Source: Ensifer sesbaniae
GTDB lineage: Bacteria > Pseudomonadota > Alphaproteobacteria > Rhizobiales > Rhizobiaceae
DNA: 64,000 nucleotides
Assembly: GCF_013283665.1 (NCBI RefSeq)
Contig: NZ_JABEKU010000002.1
Location: forward strand, 2,009,960 to 2,073,959
Direction of reading: 5' to 3'
Positions 43,895 through 51,905 of the stretch are shown here, in pieces (the first letter of the stretch is position 1; each line of letters begins with the position of its first letter). The notes beneath the pieces are model-generated. The model was not told where the DNA came from. It ran no database searches and saw only the letters and a program-made list of their open reading frames with translations. Both the position numbers and the translations under genes were made by a program.

Positions 43895-43939
43895 GCATGA
43901 TCTGGGCCGAAAACCGATTTTCACTTTTCGGGATCATGC
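43895..43939. repeat. RIME1-like palindrome between phnK and phnL
   Basis: GCATGATC...GGATCATGC (43895-43902 and 43931-43939) with inner CCGAAAACCG/CACTTTTCGG symmetry. The sequence closely resembles the Rhizobium intergenic element with the GATCATGC/AAAACCGGTTTTC core. It occupies nearly all of the gap within the phn operon and would form a long hairpin in the mRNA. Confidence 0.8.
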
Positions 43940-43940
43940 G

Positions 43941-44717
43941 TCACACCTGCAAGATGGAAGAAACGAGGAGCTGGGTATAGGGCTCGCGCGGATCGTCGAG
44001 CACACGGTCGGTGAGGCCCTGCTCGATGACGGCGCCGTCCTTCATCACCATCATGCGGTGCGAGAGAAGGCGGGCGACGGCGAGGTCATGGGTGACGATG
44101 ATCGCCGCCAAGCCAAGGTCGTGCACCAGGCCACGCACCAGATCGAGCAGGCGCGCCTGGACCGAGACGTCGAGGCCGCCAGTCGGCTCGTCCATGAAGA
44201 CGAGGCGCGGGGAGGTGACGAGATTGCGGGCGATCTGCAGGCGCTGGCGCATGCCGCCGGAAAAGGCGCGCGGCTGGTCGTCGATGCGGTCGACGCCGAT
44301 CTCCACCCGCTCCAGCCAGTCGCTGGCGGTGGCGCGGATGTTGCCGTAGTGGCGGTCACCGACGGCCATCAGCCGCTCGCCGACATTGGCACCAGCCGAA
44401 ACCGTCATGCGCAGACCTTCAGCCGGGTTCTGGTGCACGAAGCCCCAGTCGGTGCGCATCAGGAAGCGGCGCTCGGCTTCTCCCATGCGGGCGAGGTCGC
44501 GGTACTGGCCATCCCGCATGTGGTATTCGACGATGCCGGACGTCGGCATCAAGCGGGTCGACAGGCACGACAAAAGCGTCGTCTTGCCCGAGCCGGACTC
44601 GCCGACGATGGCGAGCACTTCACCCGGATAAAGCTCGAAGGAGACGTTACGGCAGCCGATGCGGCTCCCGTAGAACTTCGAGACGTCGTTCACTTTCAGA
44701 AGGGGGAGGGTACTCAT
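43941..44717 (-). CDS. phnK: PhnK, ATP-binding protein of the C-P lyase complex
   Basis: ABC-type ATPase of 258 residues. Walker A is GESGSGKTT near residue 37, signature FSGGMRQRLQIARN, Walker B LVFMDEPTGGLD and H-loop THDLA. PhnK docks on PhnJ of the PhnGHIJ core. ATG 44717 overlaps the phnJ stop (ATGA at 44714-44717), so translation is coupled to phnJ. Confidence 0.94.
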   Translation of the reverse strand: MSTLPLLKVNDVSKFYGSRIGCRNVSFELYPGEVLAIVGESGSGKTTLLSCLSTRLMPTSGIVEYHMRDGQYRDLARMGEAERRFLMRTDWGFVHQNPAEGLRMTVSAGANVGERLMAVGDRHYGNIRATASDWLERVEIGVDRIDDQPRAFSGGMRQRLQIARNLVTSPRLVFMDEPTGGLDVSVQARLLDLVRGLVHDLGLAAIIVTHDLAVARLLSHRMMVMKDGAVIEQGLTDRVLDDPREPYTQLLVSSILQV

Positions 44718-45592
44718 TCTGCGGCCTCCTGGTGGGCGAGCATGTGACCTGCATGGCCGCAGGCGCGGCGGTCTTCGCAATGGTCGGTATCGGAGCAGAC
44801 GAACATGCGTCCGCCCTTGTCGTCGAGGATCACCTCGTCGAGATAGACGTCCTCGGCGCCGCAGAGCGCGCAGGGCTTGTCGAAGCTCTGAATCTCGAAG
44901 GGATGGTCGTCGAAGTCGAGGCTGACCACGTCGGTATAGGGTGGTACGGCGTAGATGCGCTTCTCGCGGCCGGCGCCGAAGAGTTGCAGCGCTTCCGACA
45001 TGTGCATCTTCGGATTGTCGAATTTTGGCGTCGGCGACGGGTCCATGACATAGCGCCCTTCGACCTTGACCGGATAGGCATAGGTCGTCGCGATATGGCC
45101 GTTGCGAGCGATGTCCTCGTAGAGCTTCACATGCATCAGTCCGTATTCTTCGAGTGCATGCATCTTGCGCGTCTCGGTCTCGCGCGGCTCGAGGAAGCGC
45201 AGAGGCTCCGGGATCGGCACCTGGTAGACGAGGATCTGGCCTTCGGTTAGCTTCTCCTCCGGAATGCGGTGGCGCGTCTGGATGATCGTCGCCTCTTTCG
45301 TGCGGGTGGTCACCGCGACATTGGCGACCTTCTGGAAGAAGGCGCGGATCGAAACCGCATTGGTGGTGTCGTCAGCGCCCTGATCGATGACCTTCAGCAC
45401 GTCCTTCGGACCGAGGATCGAGGCGGTGACCTGGACGCCGCCGGTGCCCCAGCCATAGGGCATCGGCATTTCGCGCGAGGCGAAGGGCACCTGATAACCG
45501 GGAATGGCGATCGCCTTGAGGATCGCGCGGCGGATCATGCGCTTCGTCTGTTCGTCCAGATAGGCGAAATTATAGGTGGCAAGGTCGTTCAT
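44714..45592 (-). CDS. phnJ: PhnJ, carbon-phosphorus lyase (radical SAM)
   Basis: Protein of 292 residues with the four conserved cysteines of PhnJ near the C-terminus arranged as CxxC-x21-C-x5-C (CALC...FVC...HC), matching the Fe-S and radical-site cysteines of E. coli PhnJ. It cleaves the C-P bond of 5-phosphoribosyl-1-phosphonate to release the alkane. The start ATG 45592 has AAGGG upstream within the end of a coupled small gene. Confidence 0.95.
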   Translation of the reverse strand: MNDLATYNFAYLDEQTKRMIRRAILKAIAIPGYQVPFASREMPMPYGWGTGGVQVTASILGPKDVLKVIDQGADDTTNAVSIRAFFQKVANVAVTTRTKEATIIQTRHRIPEEKLTEGQILVYQVPIPEPLRFLEPRETETRKMHALEEYGLMHVKLYEDIARNGHIATTYAYPVKVEGRYVMDPSPTPKFDNPKMHMSEALQLFGAGREKRIYAVPPYTDVVSLDFDDHPFEIQSFDKPCALCGAEDVYLDEVILDDKGGRMFVCSDTDHCEDRRACGHAGHMLAHQEAAE

Positions 45593-45864
45593 CGCTGATT
45601 ACCCTTGAGTGTGTCGACCGCGGATGGGGCCAGGATTTGAGCGAGATAGTTTTCCGGGTTGTTGTGACTGGCGTCGCGGCGGTAGCGACCTTGTTCTGGG
45701 TTGCTCGCAGCGCCCAGCGTCAGCCGAATGCCAAAGGGCGCAAAAACGATGGATCCGGCGATGCCGGCGTCGTCTTTGGCGGCGACAGTGGCGGCGATTG
45801 CGGCGGTGGAGATGGTGGCGGCGACTGAGCGGCCACCGCACGTCACCGCGGTTTGCCCGATCAT
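45589..45864 (-). CDS. small unknown protein coupled between phnI and phnJ
   Basis: Reading frame of 91 residues (MIGQTAVTCGGRSVAAT at the start; a hydrophobic and Ala/Ile-rich segment up to about residue 50; a polar Asn/Arg-rich tail ending LKGNQR). Its ATG overlaps the phnI stop (ATGA at 45861-45864) and has AGGAGG at seven bases, and its stop overlaps the phnJ start by four bases. Known phnI and phnJ genes usually adjoin directly. The family is not recognised. Both overlaps and the ribosome site argue that it is translated. Confidence 0.6.
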   Translation of the reverse strand: MIGQTAVTCGGRSVAATISTAAIAATVAAKDDAGIAGSIVFAPFGIRLTLGAASNPEQGRYRRDASHNNPENYLAQILAPSAVDTLKGNQR

Positions 45865-46970
45865 TCCGCGGCCTCCTGTCGTTCCTTCGGCGTCTCGCCG
45901 GAATTCATGGCCTCATAGTCACGGCGCATCCGGCGGACGAGGTCGAGTTCGGCCTGGAAGTCGACATAGTGCGGCAGCTTCAAGTGCTCCACGAAGCCAG
46001 TCGCCTGGACATTGTCGGCGTGCGAAATGACGAATTCCTGGTCTTGCGCCGGGGCGACGATGTCCTCGCTGAACTCGTCGGTCCTCAGCGCCCGGTCGAC
46101 CAGCGACATCGACATCGCCTTGCGTTCGCTCTGGCCGAAGACGAGGCCGTAGCCGCGGGTGAACTGCGGCGGCTGCTTTGCCGAACCCTTGAACTGGTTG
46201 ACCATCTGGCATTCGGTCACGCGGATCGTTCCGAGCGAGACGGCAAAACCGAGTTCAGGCAGATCGAGTTCGACCTCCACTTCGCCGATGCGAATTTCGC
46301 CGACGAAGGGATGGGTGCGGCCGTAGCCGCGCTGTGTGGAGTAGGCGAGCGCCAGCAGGAAACCCTCGTCGCCGCGGGCGAGCGCCTGTAGGCGGAGGTC
46401 CCGGGCCATCGGAAACTCCATCGGCTCTCGGGTGAGGTCGCCCATCACATGGCCTTCAGGCATCTGACCGTCACCTTCGATCAGGCCTTCACCATCGAGA
46501 ATATCGGAGACGCGCATCACGTGTTCGCCCGGCTCCTTGGCTGCCGGCTCCTCGACGGTCTCGTCAGAGATCAGCGACGGGTCGAGCAGACGGTGCGTGT
46601 AGTCGAAGGTCGGCCCGAGCAACTGGCCCCCGGGCAGATCCTTGTACGTCGCAGATACGCGGCGTTCGACCTTCATGTTGGCGGTATCGACCGGTTCGGA
46701 ATAGCCGAAGCGCGGCAACGTCGTGCGATAGGCGCGCAGGATGAAAATCGCCTCGATCATGTCGCCACGCGCCTGGCGCACGGCGAGCGCCGCAAGTGCG
46801 CGGTCGTAGAGTGAGGCCTCTGCCATGACGCGATCGACGGCGAGGCCGAGCTGCTCGACCACCTGATCGATAGTGATCGAAGGCAGGTTGCGATCGCCGC
46901 GCCGGCGGTCTGCGAGAAGGCGGTGCGCATTGGCAATGGCGGCTTCCCCGCCCTTGACGGCAACATACAT
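45861..46970 (-). CDS. phnI: PhnI, C-P lyase core subunit (nucleosidase/phosphonylation)
   Basis: Protein of 369 residues, normal PhnI length, with the PhnI N-terminus (MYVAVKGGEAAIANAHRLL). PhnI with PhnG, PhnH and PhnL attaches the phosphonate to ribose in exchange for adenine of ATP. The start is ATG 46970, four bases from the phnH stop. Its 3' end overlaps the small unknown gene. Confidence 0.95.
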   Translation of the reverse strand: MYVAVKGGEAAIANAHRLLADRRRGDRNLPSITIDQVVEQLGLAVDRVMAEASLYDRALAALAVRQARGDMIEAIFILRAYRTTLPRFGYSEPVDTANMKVERRVSATYKDLPGGQLLGPTFDYTHRLLDPSLISDETVEEPAAKEPGEHVMRVSDILDGEGLIEGDGQMPEGHVMGDLTREPMEFPMARDLRLQALARGDEGFLLALAYSTQRGYGRTHPFVGEIRIGEVEVELDLPELGFAVSLGTIRVTECQMVNQFKGSAKQPPQFTRGYGLVFGQSERKAMSMSLVDRALRTDEFSEDIVAPAQDQEFVISHADNVQATGFVEHLKLPHYVDFQAELDLVRRMRRDYEAMNSGETPKERQEAAE

Positions 46971-46973
46971 GGG

Positions 46974-47582
46974 TCACGCCTCCTTGAGCGAAAGACGGGT
47001 TGTGCGCGGCAGGCAGACGAGCCTGTCTCCGGCCGTCAGCACGAGATCGACACCGCGCGGGAAGATCGCGCGATTGCTCGTCCAGAATTCGAGGAAGACG
47101 TCGGGCAGGCCCTTCACGGCAATTTCCGTCTCGCCCTTGATCCCGGGACCCTTGGCGGTGAGCACTTGGCCGCCGGTCAGCGCCTCGACTTCGATGACGA
47201 GCGTCGTTGAACGATCCGGGTATTCCTGCGTGCCGAGCGAGAACTGGTCGAAACCGGGGAAGGCGGCGCCTTTTTCGATGAAGGCGAAGCGGGCATCCGT
47301 CTTGCTGACGGTGGCGGAGGCACCCGTGTGGAAGGAGATCCATTGCGGAACGGCCGATTTTCCGAGCGCCGAAGTGAGCCAGATGGGCGTGTCATGATCG
47401 CAAAGTGTGAGCGCTACCGCTCCGGCAGCGACGCTGAGCGGAGCGGGTGGGGTGCCCGTCGTCTCGAGGTGCTTGATCGTGCCCGGACGAGCGAAACCGT
47501 CCATCAGGCAGCGGAAGACGGATTGGGCGGCAAAGACCGGATCCGCGAAAGCGCCGGCGTAGATCTGCGATTGGCTGGCCAT
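46974..47582 (-). CDS. phnH: PhnH, C-P lyase core subunit
   Basis: Protein of 202 residues with PhnH features (ADPVFAAQSVFRCLMDGFAR near the start, GPGIKGETEI in the middle, CLPRTTRL near the end). PhnH is a stable dimeric subunit of the PhnGHIJ core. ATG 47582 overlaps the phnG stop by one base (TGATG). Longer in-frame extension upstream lies inside phnG. Confidence 0.94.
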   Translation of the reverse strand: MASQSQIYAGAFADPVFAAQSVFRCLMDGFARPGTIKHLETTGTPPAPLSVAAGAVALTLCDHDTPIWLTSALGKSAVPQWISFHTGASATVSKTDARFAFIEKGAAFPGFDQFSLGTQEYPDRSTTLVIEVEALTGGQVLTAKGPGIKGETEIAVKGLPDVFLEFWTSNRAIFPRGVDLVLTAGDRLVCLPRTTRLSLKEA

Positions 47583-48049
47583 CAGTCGTCTCCCCGGACC
47601 ATGGTGAAAAAGTCGACGCGGGTAGCCGCAGTCTCTTCGGCCTTGCGGCGTTCTTCCTGCGCGATCCGCTCGGCCACGCGGCGAAGCAGGGACGCGACAT
47701 CTGCCTTGTTGCCAGCGCACTGGGAAAGGGCGTCGAAGATTGCCGCCAGGCGGGCGCGCTGCCTGTCGGTACCGAGCATCTGCCCGTGGCCGATCTCGCC
47801 GGTCGAAAGCCGGATGGTCGCGCGCGAGACCGTAGCCTCGCCAAGATTGAATGGATCTCCGCCGCCGCCGATCCGGCCGCGCACCATGACGAGACCTGTT
47901 TCCGGGCCGCGGACCGGATGAACCTCCGGCTTATCGGCCAGTGTTTCCCAGGCGGCATTGAGCTCGTCGAAGGTTGCGCGGGCGAGCAGCCCCATGGCTT
48001 TCTTGCGCGCCGGGTCCGGCGGGCTTTCCTGTTTCAGCTTCGCATCCAT
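47582..48049 (-). CDS. phnG: PhnG, C-P lyase core subunit
   Basis: Protein of 155 residues, first gene of phnGHI-orf-JKL. The PhnG pattern is present (RKKAMGLLARATFDEL, then GRIGGGGDPFNLGEATVSRA and GHGQMLG). ATG 48049 is preceded by GAGGTG at seven bases; a GTG at 48058 is less likely. The promoter region 48050-48133 has a PhnF-type operator and a Pho box. Confidence 0.93.
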   Translation of the reverse strand: MDAKLKQESPPDPARKKAMGLLARATFDELNAAWETLADKPEVHPVRGPETGLVMVRGRIGGGGDPFNLGEATVSRATIRLSTGEIGHGQMLGTDRQRARLAAIFDALSQCAGNKADVASLLRRVAERIAQEERRKAEETAATRVDFFTMVRGDD

Positions 48050-48064
48050 TATTTTCACCTCAAA

Positions 48065-48082
48065 TGTCTATTGATCTAGACA
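48065..48082. promoter_or_regulatory. PhnF-type operator
   Basis: TGTCTA-TTGATC-TAGACA, a perfect inverted repeat 15 bases upstream of the phnG ATG. HutC/PhnF-type GntR regulators bind such TCTA/TAGA palindromes. Its place between promoter and ribosome site suits repression of phnG by PhnF. Confidence 0.65.
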
Positions 48083-48112
48083 ACTGTACATCTTATACTT
48101 TTCCATAACGTC

Positions 48113-48134
48113 GGCAAATGACAGGCTTGTGACA
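48113..48134 (-). promoter_or_regulatory. Pho box (PhoB binding site) for the phn operon
   Basis: On the minus strand two adjacent 11-base repeats read TGTCACAAGCC and TGTCATTTGCC. This is the classical PhoB arrangement of TGTCA-type repeats spaced 11 bases apart. It points towards phnG and would place a -10 element (TATGGA or TATAAG) before the PhnF operator. It ends at the first base of the phnF start codon. Confidence 0.65.
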
Positions 48135-48871
48135 TGGCAATGCGAAAAGTGGTGGAACGCCAGACCGGTGTCGCTCTCTGGCGGCAGATCGCCGACAGGA
48201 TCCGCCTGGCCATCAGCAATGGCGACTATGACGCGACCGGCATGGTGCCGCCCGAAACGGCGCTCGCCGGCGAGTTTGGCGTCAATCGGCACACGGTCAG
48301 AAGTGCGCTGGCGGCCCTTGCCGAAGAGGGGCTGGTGCGGGCCGTCCAGGGACGCGGCACGATCATCGAACGCAAGGAAAGGGTGAGTTATCCGATCTCG
48401 AAGCGCACGCGGTTCTCACAGGGCCTCGGCCATCAGGTGAAGGAGATCGGAACCAGACTGATTGCGCATACCGAAGTGCCGGCAACCGGCGAAGTGGCGA
48501 CAGCACTTGGCATCAGGCCCGGTGATCCGGTGATCGAACTCAGGACCGTCAGCAGCGGCGACGGCCGCCCGCTCTCGGTGTCATCGAGCTACTATCCGGC
48601 GCATCGGTTTCCGCGCATGGCCGAGGAGTTCGAGCGCTTGCATTCCGTCACCAAGGCCTTCGCCGCCCATGGCCTGGATGACTATGTGCGCGCCTCGACC
48701 GAGATCGTCGCCCGCCATGCCGACGCCGAGGAACTTTCGATGCTGCAGCTTTCGCCGGGTGCGATCGTCCTCGAGGCGCAATCGCTCAATGCCGATCTCA
48801 ACGGTATACCGGTTGAGTTTTCCCGCAGCCGCTTTGCGGCGGACCGGATGAAACTGCGGATCGAGACATAG
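48134..48871 (+). CDS. phnF: PhnF, GntR/HutC-type regulator of phosphonate genes
   Basis: Protein of 245 residues: GntR winged helix at about 14-80 (PPETALAGEFGVNRHTVRSA) and UTRA ligand domain at about 100-240, the HutC-subfamily form typical of PhnF. It is divergent from phnGHIJKL and probably represses it from the palindrome at 48065-48082. ATG 48134 overlaps the Pho box; ATG 48140 is an alternative. CAGGC at seven bases is a weak ribosome site. Confidence 0.87.
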   Translation: MAMRKVVERQTGVALWRQIADRIRLAISNGDYDATGMVPPETALAGEFGVNRHTVRSALAALAEEGLVRAVQGRGTIIERKERVSYPISKRTRFSQGLGHQVKEIGTRLIAHTEVPATGEVATALGIRPGDPVIELRTVSSGDGRPLSVSSSYYPAHRFPRMAEEFERLHSVTKAFAAHGLDDYVRASTEIVARHADAEELSMLQLSPGAIVLEAQSLNADLNGIPVEFSRSRFAADRMKLRIET

Positions 48872-49032
48872 GATAGCGCCGCCAACTGCCCACGGCGACG
48901 ACGCCACGCCCAGCTTCAAGCGTTCGATCGAGGAAATAAGGCGGATAGGTCGCATTTCCGACGTGTTTTTGCCGCATCACCGATACCTGCATCAGGATCC
49001 ACGCATTGGGAATTCTCGCAGGGAGAATGGAA

Positions 49033-50427
49033 ATGGCGACGTGGCGACCCGATCCTTCCTTCTATCCATCACCGCGCATGGCGGCCAAGGCTCCAAAGGA
49101 AACGCTTGCCTATGTGGCGGCGTTCGATCCCGAGCGAACAAGGCCGGACGCGATTGCAGTCGTTGACGTCGACCCGGCGTCTTCAAGCTATTCGCAGATC
49201 GTCGGCCAGGTCGAGATGCCGAATGTCGGCGACGAGTTGCACCATTTCGGCTGGAATGCCTGCTCCTCGTGCCTGTGCCCCAATGCGCCCCATCCGCATG
49301 TCGAGCGGCGGTATCTGGTGGTGCCGGGTTTGCGATCCTCGCGTCTGCACATCATCGACACCAGGCCGGATCCGCGCAATCCGACGATCGTCCGGGTGAT
49401 CGAGCCTTCGGAGATCGCTGAGAAGGCGAATTATTCGCGGCTGCACACGACCCACTGCGGACCCGAGGGGATTTACGTCAATGCGCTCGCCGATCGCGAC
49501 GGCAATGCGCCCGGCGGCATCTTCCTGCTCGACCATCGGAGCTTCGACGTGCTCGGGCAATGGGAAATGGATCGAGGTCCGCAGAAACTCGCCTATGATT
49601 TCTGGTGGCACCTCGGCCATGACACGATGATCACCAGCGAATGGGGCACGCCGGATACGTTCGAGAACGGGCTGGTTCCGGAGGTGCTGCTCGGCTCGAA
49701 ATATGGCCGCCGCTTACATTTCTGGGACCTGCACAAGCGCAAGCACCTGCAGGAGATCGATTTCGGCGAGGAGCACCAGCTCGTCTTCGAACTGCGCCCG
49801 GCCCATGATCCGACCAAGGCCTATGGCTTCGTTGGCTGCGTCATCAGCCTCAAGGACCTCTCGGCCTCGATCTGGACCTGGTATCGTGACGGCGAGCGAT
49901 GGGCCGTGAAGAAGGTGATCGAGATTCCGGCAGAACCGGCGGACCCGGATCTGTTACCGCCGGTGCTGAAAGGTTTCAGCGCAGTCGCGCCGCTCGTCAC
50001 CGATATCGATCTCTCGATGGACGACCGCTTCCTTTACGTCTCCTGCTGGGGCACCGGCGACATGATCCAATACGACGTTTCCGACCCCTTCGCGCCGAAG
50101 GAAACGGGCCGGGTGCGGATCGGCGGGATCGTTTCGCGTGCCTCCCATCCGAAGACTGTAAACGGAGCGCTGAACGGCGGCCCACAGATGGTGGAGATCA
50201 GCCGTGACGGCAAGCGGGTCTATTTCACCAATTCGCTCTATGGCGCCATCGATCCGCAATTCTACCCTGATGGTGTCGACGGATGGATGGTCAAACTCGA
50301 TGTCGCCGACGGTGGCGGCATCGCCTTCGACGAGAACTTTTTCGTCGACTGGCCGAAAGGCCACCGCCCGCATCAGGTTCGCCTCGAAGGCGGCGACTGC
50401 TCGTCCGATTCCTATTGTTATCCATAG
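49033..50427 (+). CDS. selenium-binding protein family / methanethiol oxidase-like
   Basis: Protein of 464 residues of the SBP56 family. The conserved elements HHFGWNACSSCLC, LHTTHCGPEGIYV and HRPHQVRLEGGDCSSDSYCYP (in parts) are present. They include the cysteines and histidines that form the metal or catalytic site. Bacterial members include MtoX, which oxidises methanethiol to formaldehyde, hydrogen peroxide and hydrogen sulfide, and needs copper. No secretion signal is evident, whereas MtoX is periplasmic, so an alternative cytoplasmic role is possible. ATG 49033 follows GGGAG. Confidence 0.82.
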   Translation: MATWRPDPSFYPSPRMAAKAPKETLAYVAAFDPERTRPDAIAVVDVDPASSSYSQIVGQVEMPNVGDELHHFGWNACSSCLCPNAPHPHVERRYLVVPGLRSSRLHIIDTRPDPRNPTIVRVIEPSEIAEKANYSRLHTTHCGPEGIYVNALADRDGNAPGGIFLLDHRSFDVLGQWEMDRGPQKLAYDFWWHLGHDTMITSEWGTPDTFENGLVPEVLLGSKYGRRLHFWDLHKRKHLQEIDFGEEHQLVFELRPAHDPTKAYGFVGCVISLKDLSASIWTWYRDGERWAVKKVIEIPAEPADPDLLPPVLKGFSAVAPLVTDIDLSMDDRFLYVSCWGTGDMIQYDVSDPFAPKETGRVRIGGIVSRASHPKTVNGALNGGPQMVEISRDGKRVYFTNSLYGAIDPQFYPDGVDGWMVKLDVADGGGIAFDENFFVDWPKGHRPHQVRLEGGDCSSDSYCYP

Positions 50428-50461
50428 GGAGGGGGGCGACCATGCGGTCCTCTCAGGGCGA

Positions 50462-51088
50462 ATGACGACCGTCTGGCCATGGCTTTCGATTATCGGTCTC
50501 GGCGCCTTTCACGGCATCAATCCGGCGATGGGTTGGCTCTTTGCGGTGGCGCTCGGGCTTCACCGCCAGAGCCGCCGGATCGTGTGGTTGTCGCTTGCTC
50601 CGATTGCTGTCGGTCATGCCGCCTCCGCTGCGCTCACGCTGGCGGTGGTCGTCACGTTCGGCGCGGTGTTGGAGCCGCACCATTTCAGGCTCGTCGCGGC
50701 ACTGCTCATTCTCAGCGTCGCTGCGTACGGCGCGTTTTGCGGACACCGGCACCGGGTGAGGGTCGGCATGCGTGCCGGCATGGCCGGACTTGGCCTCTGG
50801 TCCTTCCTGATGGCGACGAGTCACGGGGCGGGCCTGATGTTGGTTCCGGCGGTCCTCAGTCTCTGCGTCGTGGATCGAGCCGGAGACCTTGCGGTCGCAG
50901 GCTCGCTGCCGGTCGCGCTTGCCGCTGTTGCCGTTCATGGCGCGGCAATGCTGGCCGTCGTCGCGGCGATGGCGATTGCCGTCTTCGAATGGCTTGGCCT
51001 GGCAGCACTTCGCTCGGCCTGGATCAATTTTGACCACCTCTGGACGGTGGCCCTGAGCGCGACCGGTATCGTGCTTCTCGTCCAGTGA
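50462..51088 (+). CDS. integral membrane protein linked to the selenium-binding protein
   Basis: Protein of 208 residues with six predicted membrane segments. Notable is an N-terminal GAFHGINPAMGWLFAVALGL motif with a histidine in the first helix and a second histidine in TSHGAGLML, reminiscent of metal transporters of the HupE/UreH/NicO type though not diagnostic. It follows the SBP56 gene after 34 bases on the same strand, so it may supply or export a metal for that protein. ATG 50462 is the most likely start; the ribosome site AGGG is close. Confidence 0.6.
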   Translation: MTTVWPWLSIIGLGAFHGINPAMGWLFAVALGLHRQSRRIVWLSLAPIAVGHAASAALTLAVVVTFGAVLEPHHFRLVAALLILSVAAYGAFCGHRHRVRVGMRAGMAGLGLWSFLMATSHGAGLMLVPAVLSLCVVDRAGDLAVAGSLPVALAAVAVHGAAMLAVVAAMAIAVFEWLGLAALRSAWINFDHLWTVALSATGIVLLVQ

Positions 51089-51125
51089 ACCCGTGCTATG
51101 ACCGCCGATCGAGGCGGGGATGCGC

Positions 51126-51815
51126 CTAACCTTGGGCCTTCACATAGCTGATGTAACCGCGCACGTCGGTGGCCGGTTCGGTGTAGGCATTACCGAGCGT
51201 CCTCTCCATGTTGCCGACGTAGGTCTTCGCCCAGTCCGGAAGCGCGTAGTCGATTGCCGCCAGGAACTCGAGGGTTGCTGCGAGCCGGATGTCGGCGATC
51301 GACGGCTTGGATCCGCCGATGAAGGGCTTGTCGCCGATATAGAACGCCCGAAAGACGTCAAGCGGTTCGGCAAGCGCCTCTACGGCTGCCCGTCGCGCCT
51401 TCTCCTTCGTCTCCGCGTCGGCATCGCTGCAACCGACTTCGCCCGGATAGAGCGGGAAGTTCAGCGCCGGGTAGGTGGCCCGCGCGAGATAGGGATAGAA
51501 GGTGCCGATAAGGTAGAACATGGCGCTATCGATCATGGCGCGGGTCTCGGGATCCTTGGGATAGAAGTCGTCGAGCCCGTGCTTGTTGCAAAGATACTGC
51601 ATGATCGCGCAGCTCTCCCACAGGGCACCCTTGGGCAGCTCCGCAGTCTCCATCATCGGTGTCAGATGCGACGGAGCCTTCGCCAGATATTCGGCCGTCC
51701 GGGTCTGGCCAAAGACGTCTTGCTCGCTGAAATCGAGTTTGGCTGCCCGCAAAAAGACGCGCACCGTCATGTTGTTGACGCTGGGCTTGATCACGTTGAG
51801 CTTGATTGCAGACAT
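51126..51815 (-). CDS. glutathione S-transferase-family protein
   Basis: Protein of 229 residues with an N-terminal thioredoxin-like GST domain (residues about 5-85; NVIKPSVNNMTVRVFLRAAK with an asparagine/serine near the active position, then LPKGALWESCAIMQYLCNKH) and a helical C-terminal domain (IGDKPFIGGSKPSIADIRL). Substrate unknown. ATG 51815 follows GGGAGGAG. No operon partner. Confidence 0.82.
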   Translation of the reverse strand: MSAIKLNVIKPSVNNMTVRVFLRAAKLDFSEQDVFGQTRTAEYLAKAPSHLTPMMETAELPKGALWESCAIMQYLCNKHGLDDFYPKDPETRAMIDSAMFYLIGTFYPYLARATYPALNFPLYPGEVGCSDADAETKEKARRAAVEALAEPLDVFRAFYIGDKPFIGGSKPSIADIRLAATLEFLAAIDYALPDWAKTYVGNMERTLGNAYTEPATDVRGYISYVKAQG

Positions 51816-51905
51816 GTCACTCCTCCCTTTTGGTCGCGATACCGCAATTGCTGCCTTTCCGGCCGGTTGCGCGCGTTGGACGATAGGCGGTGAGCGCGAC
51901 TGAAT

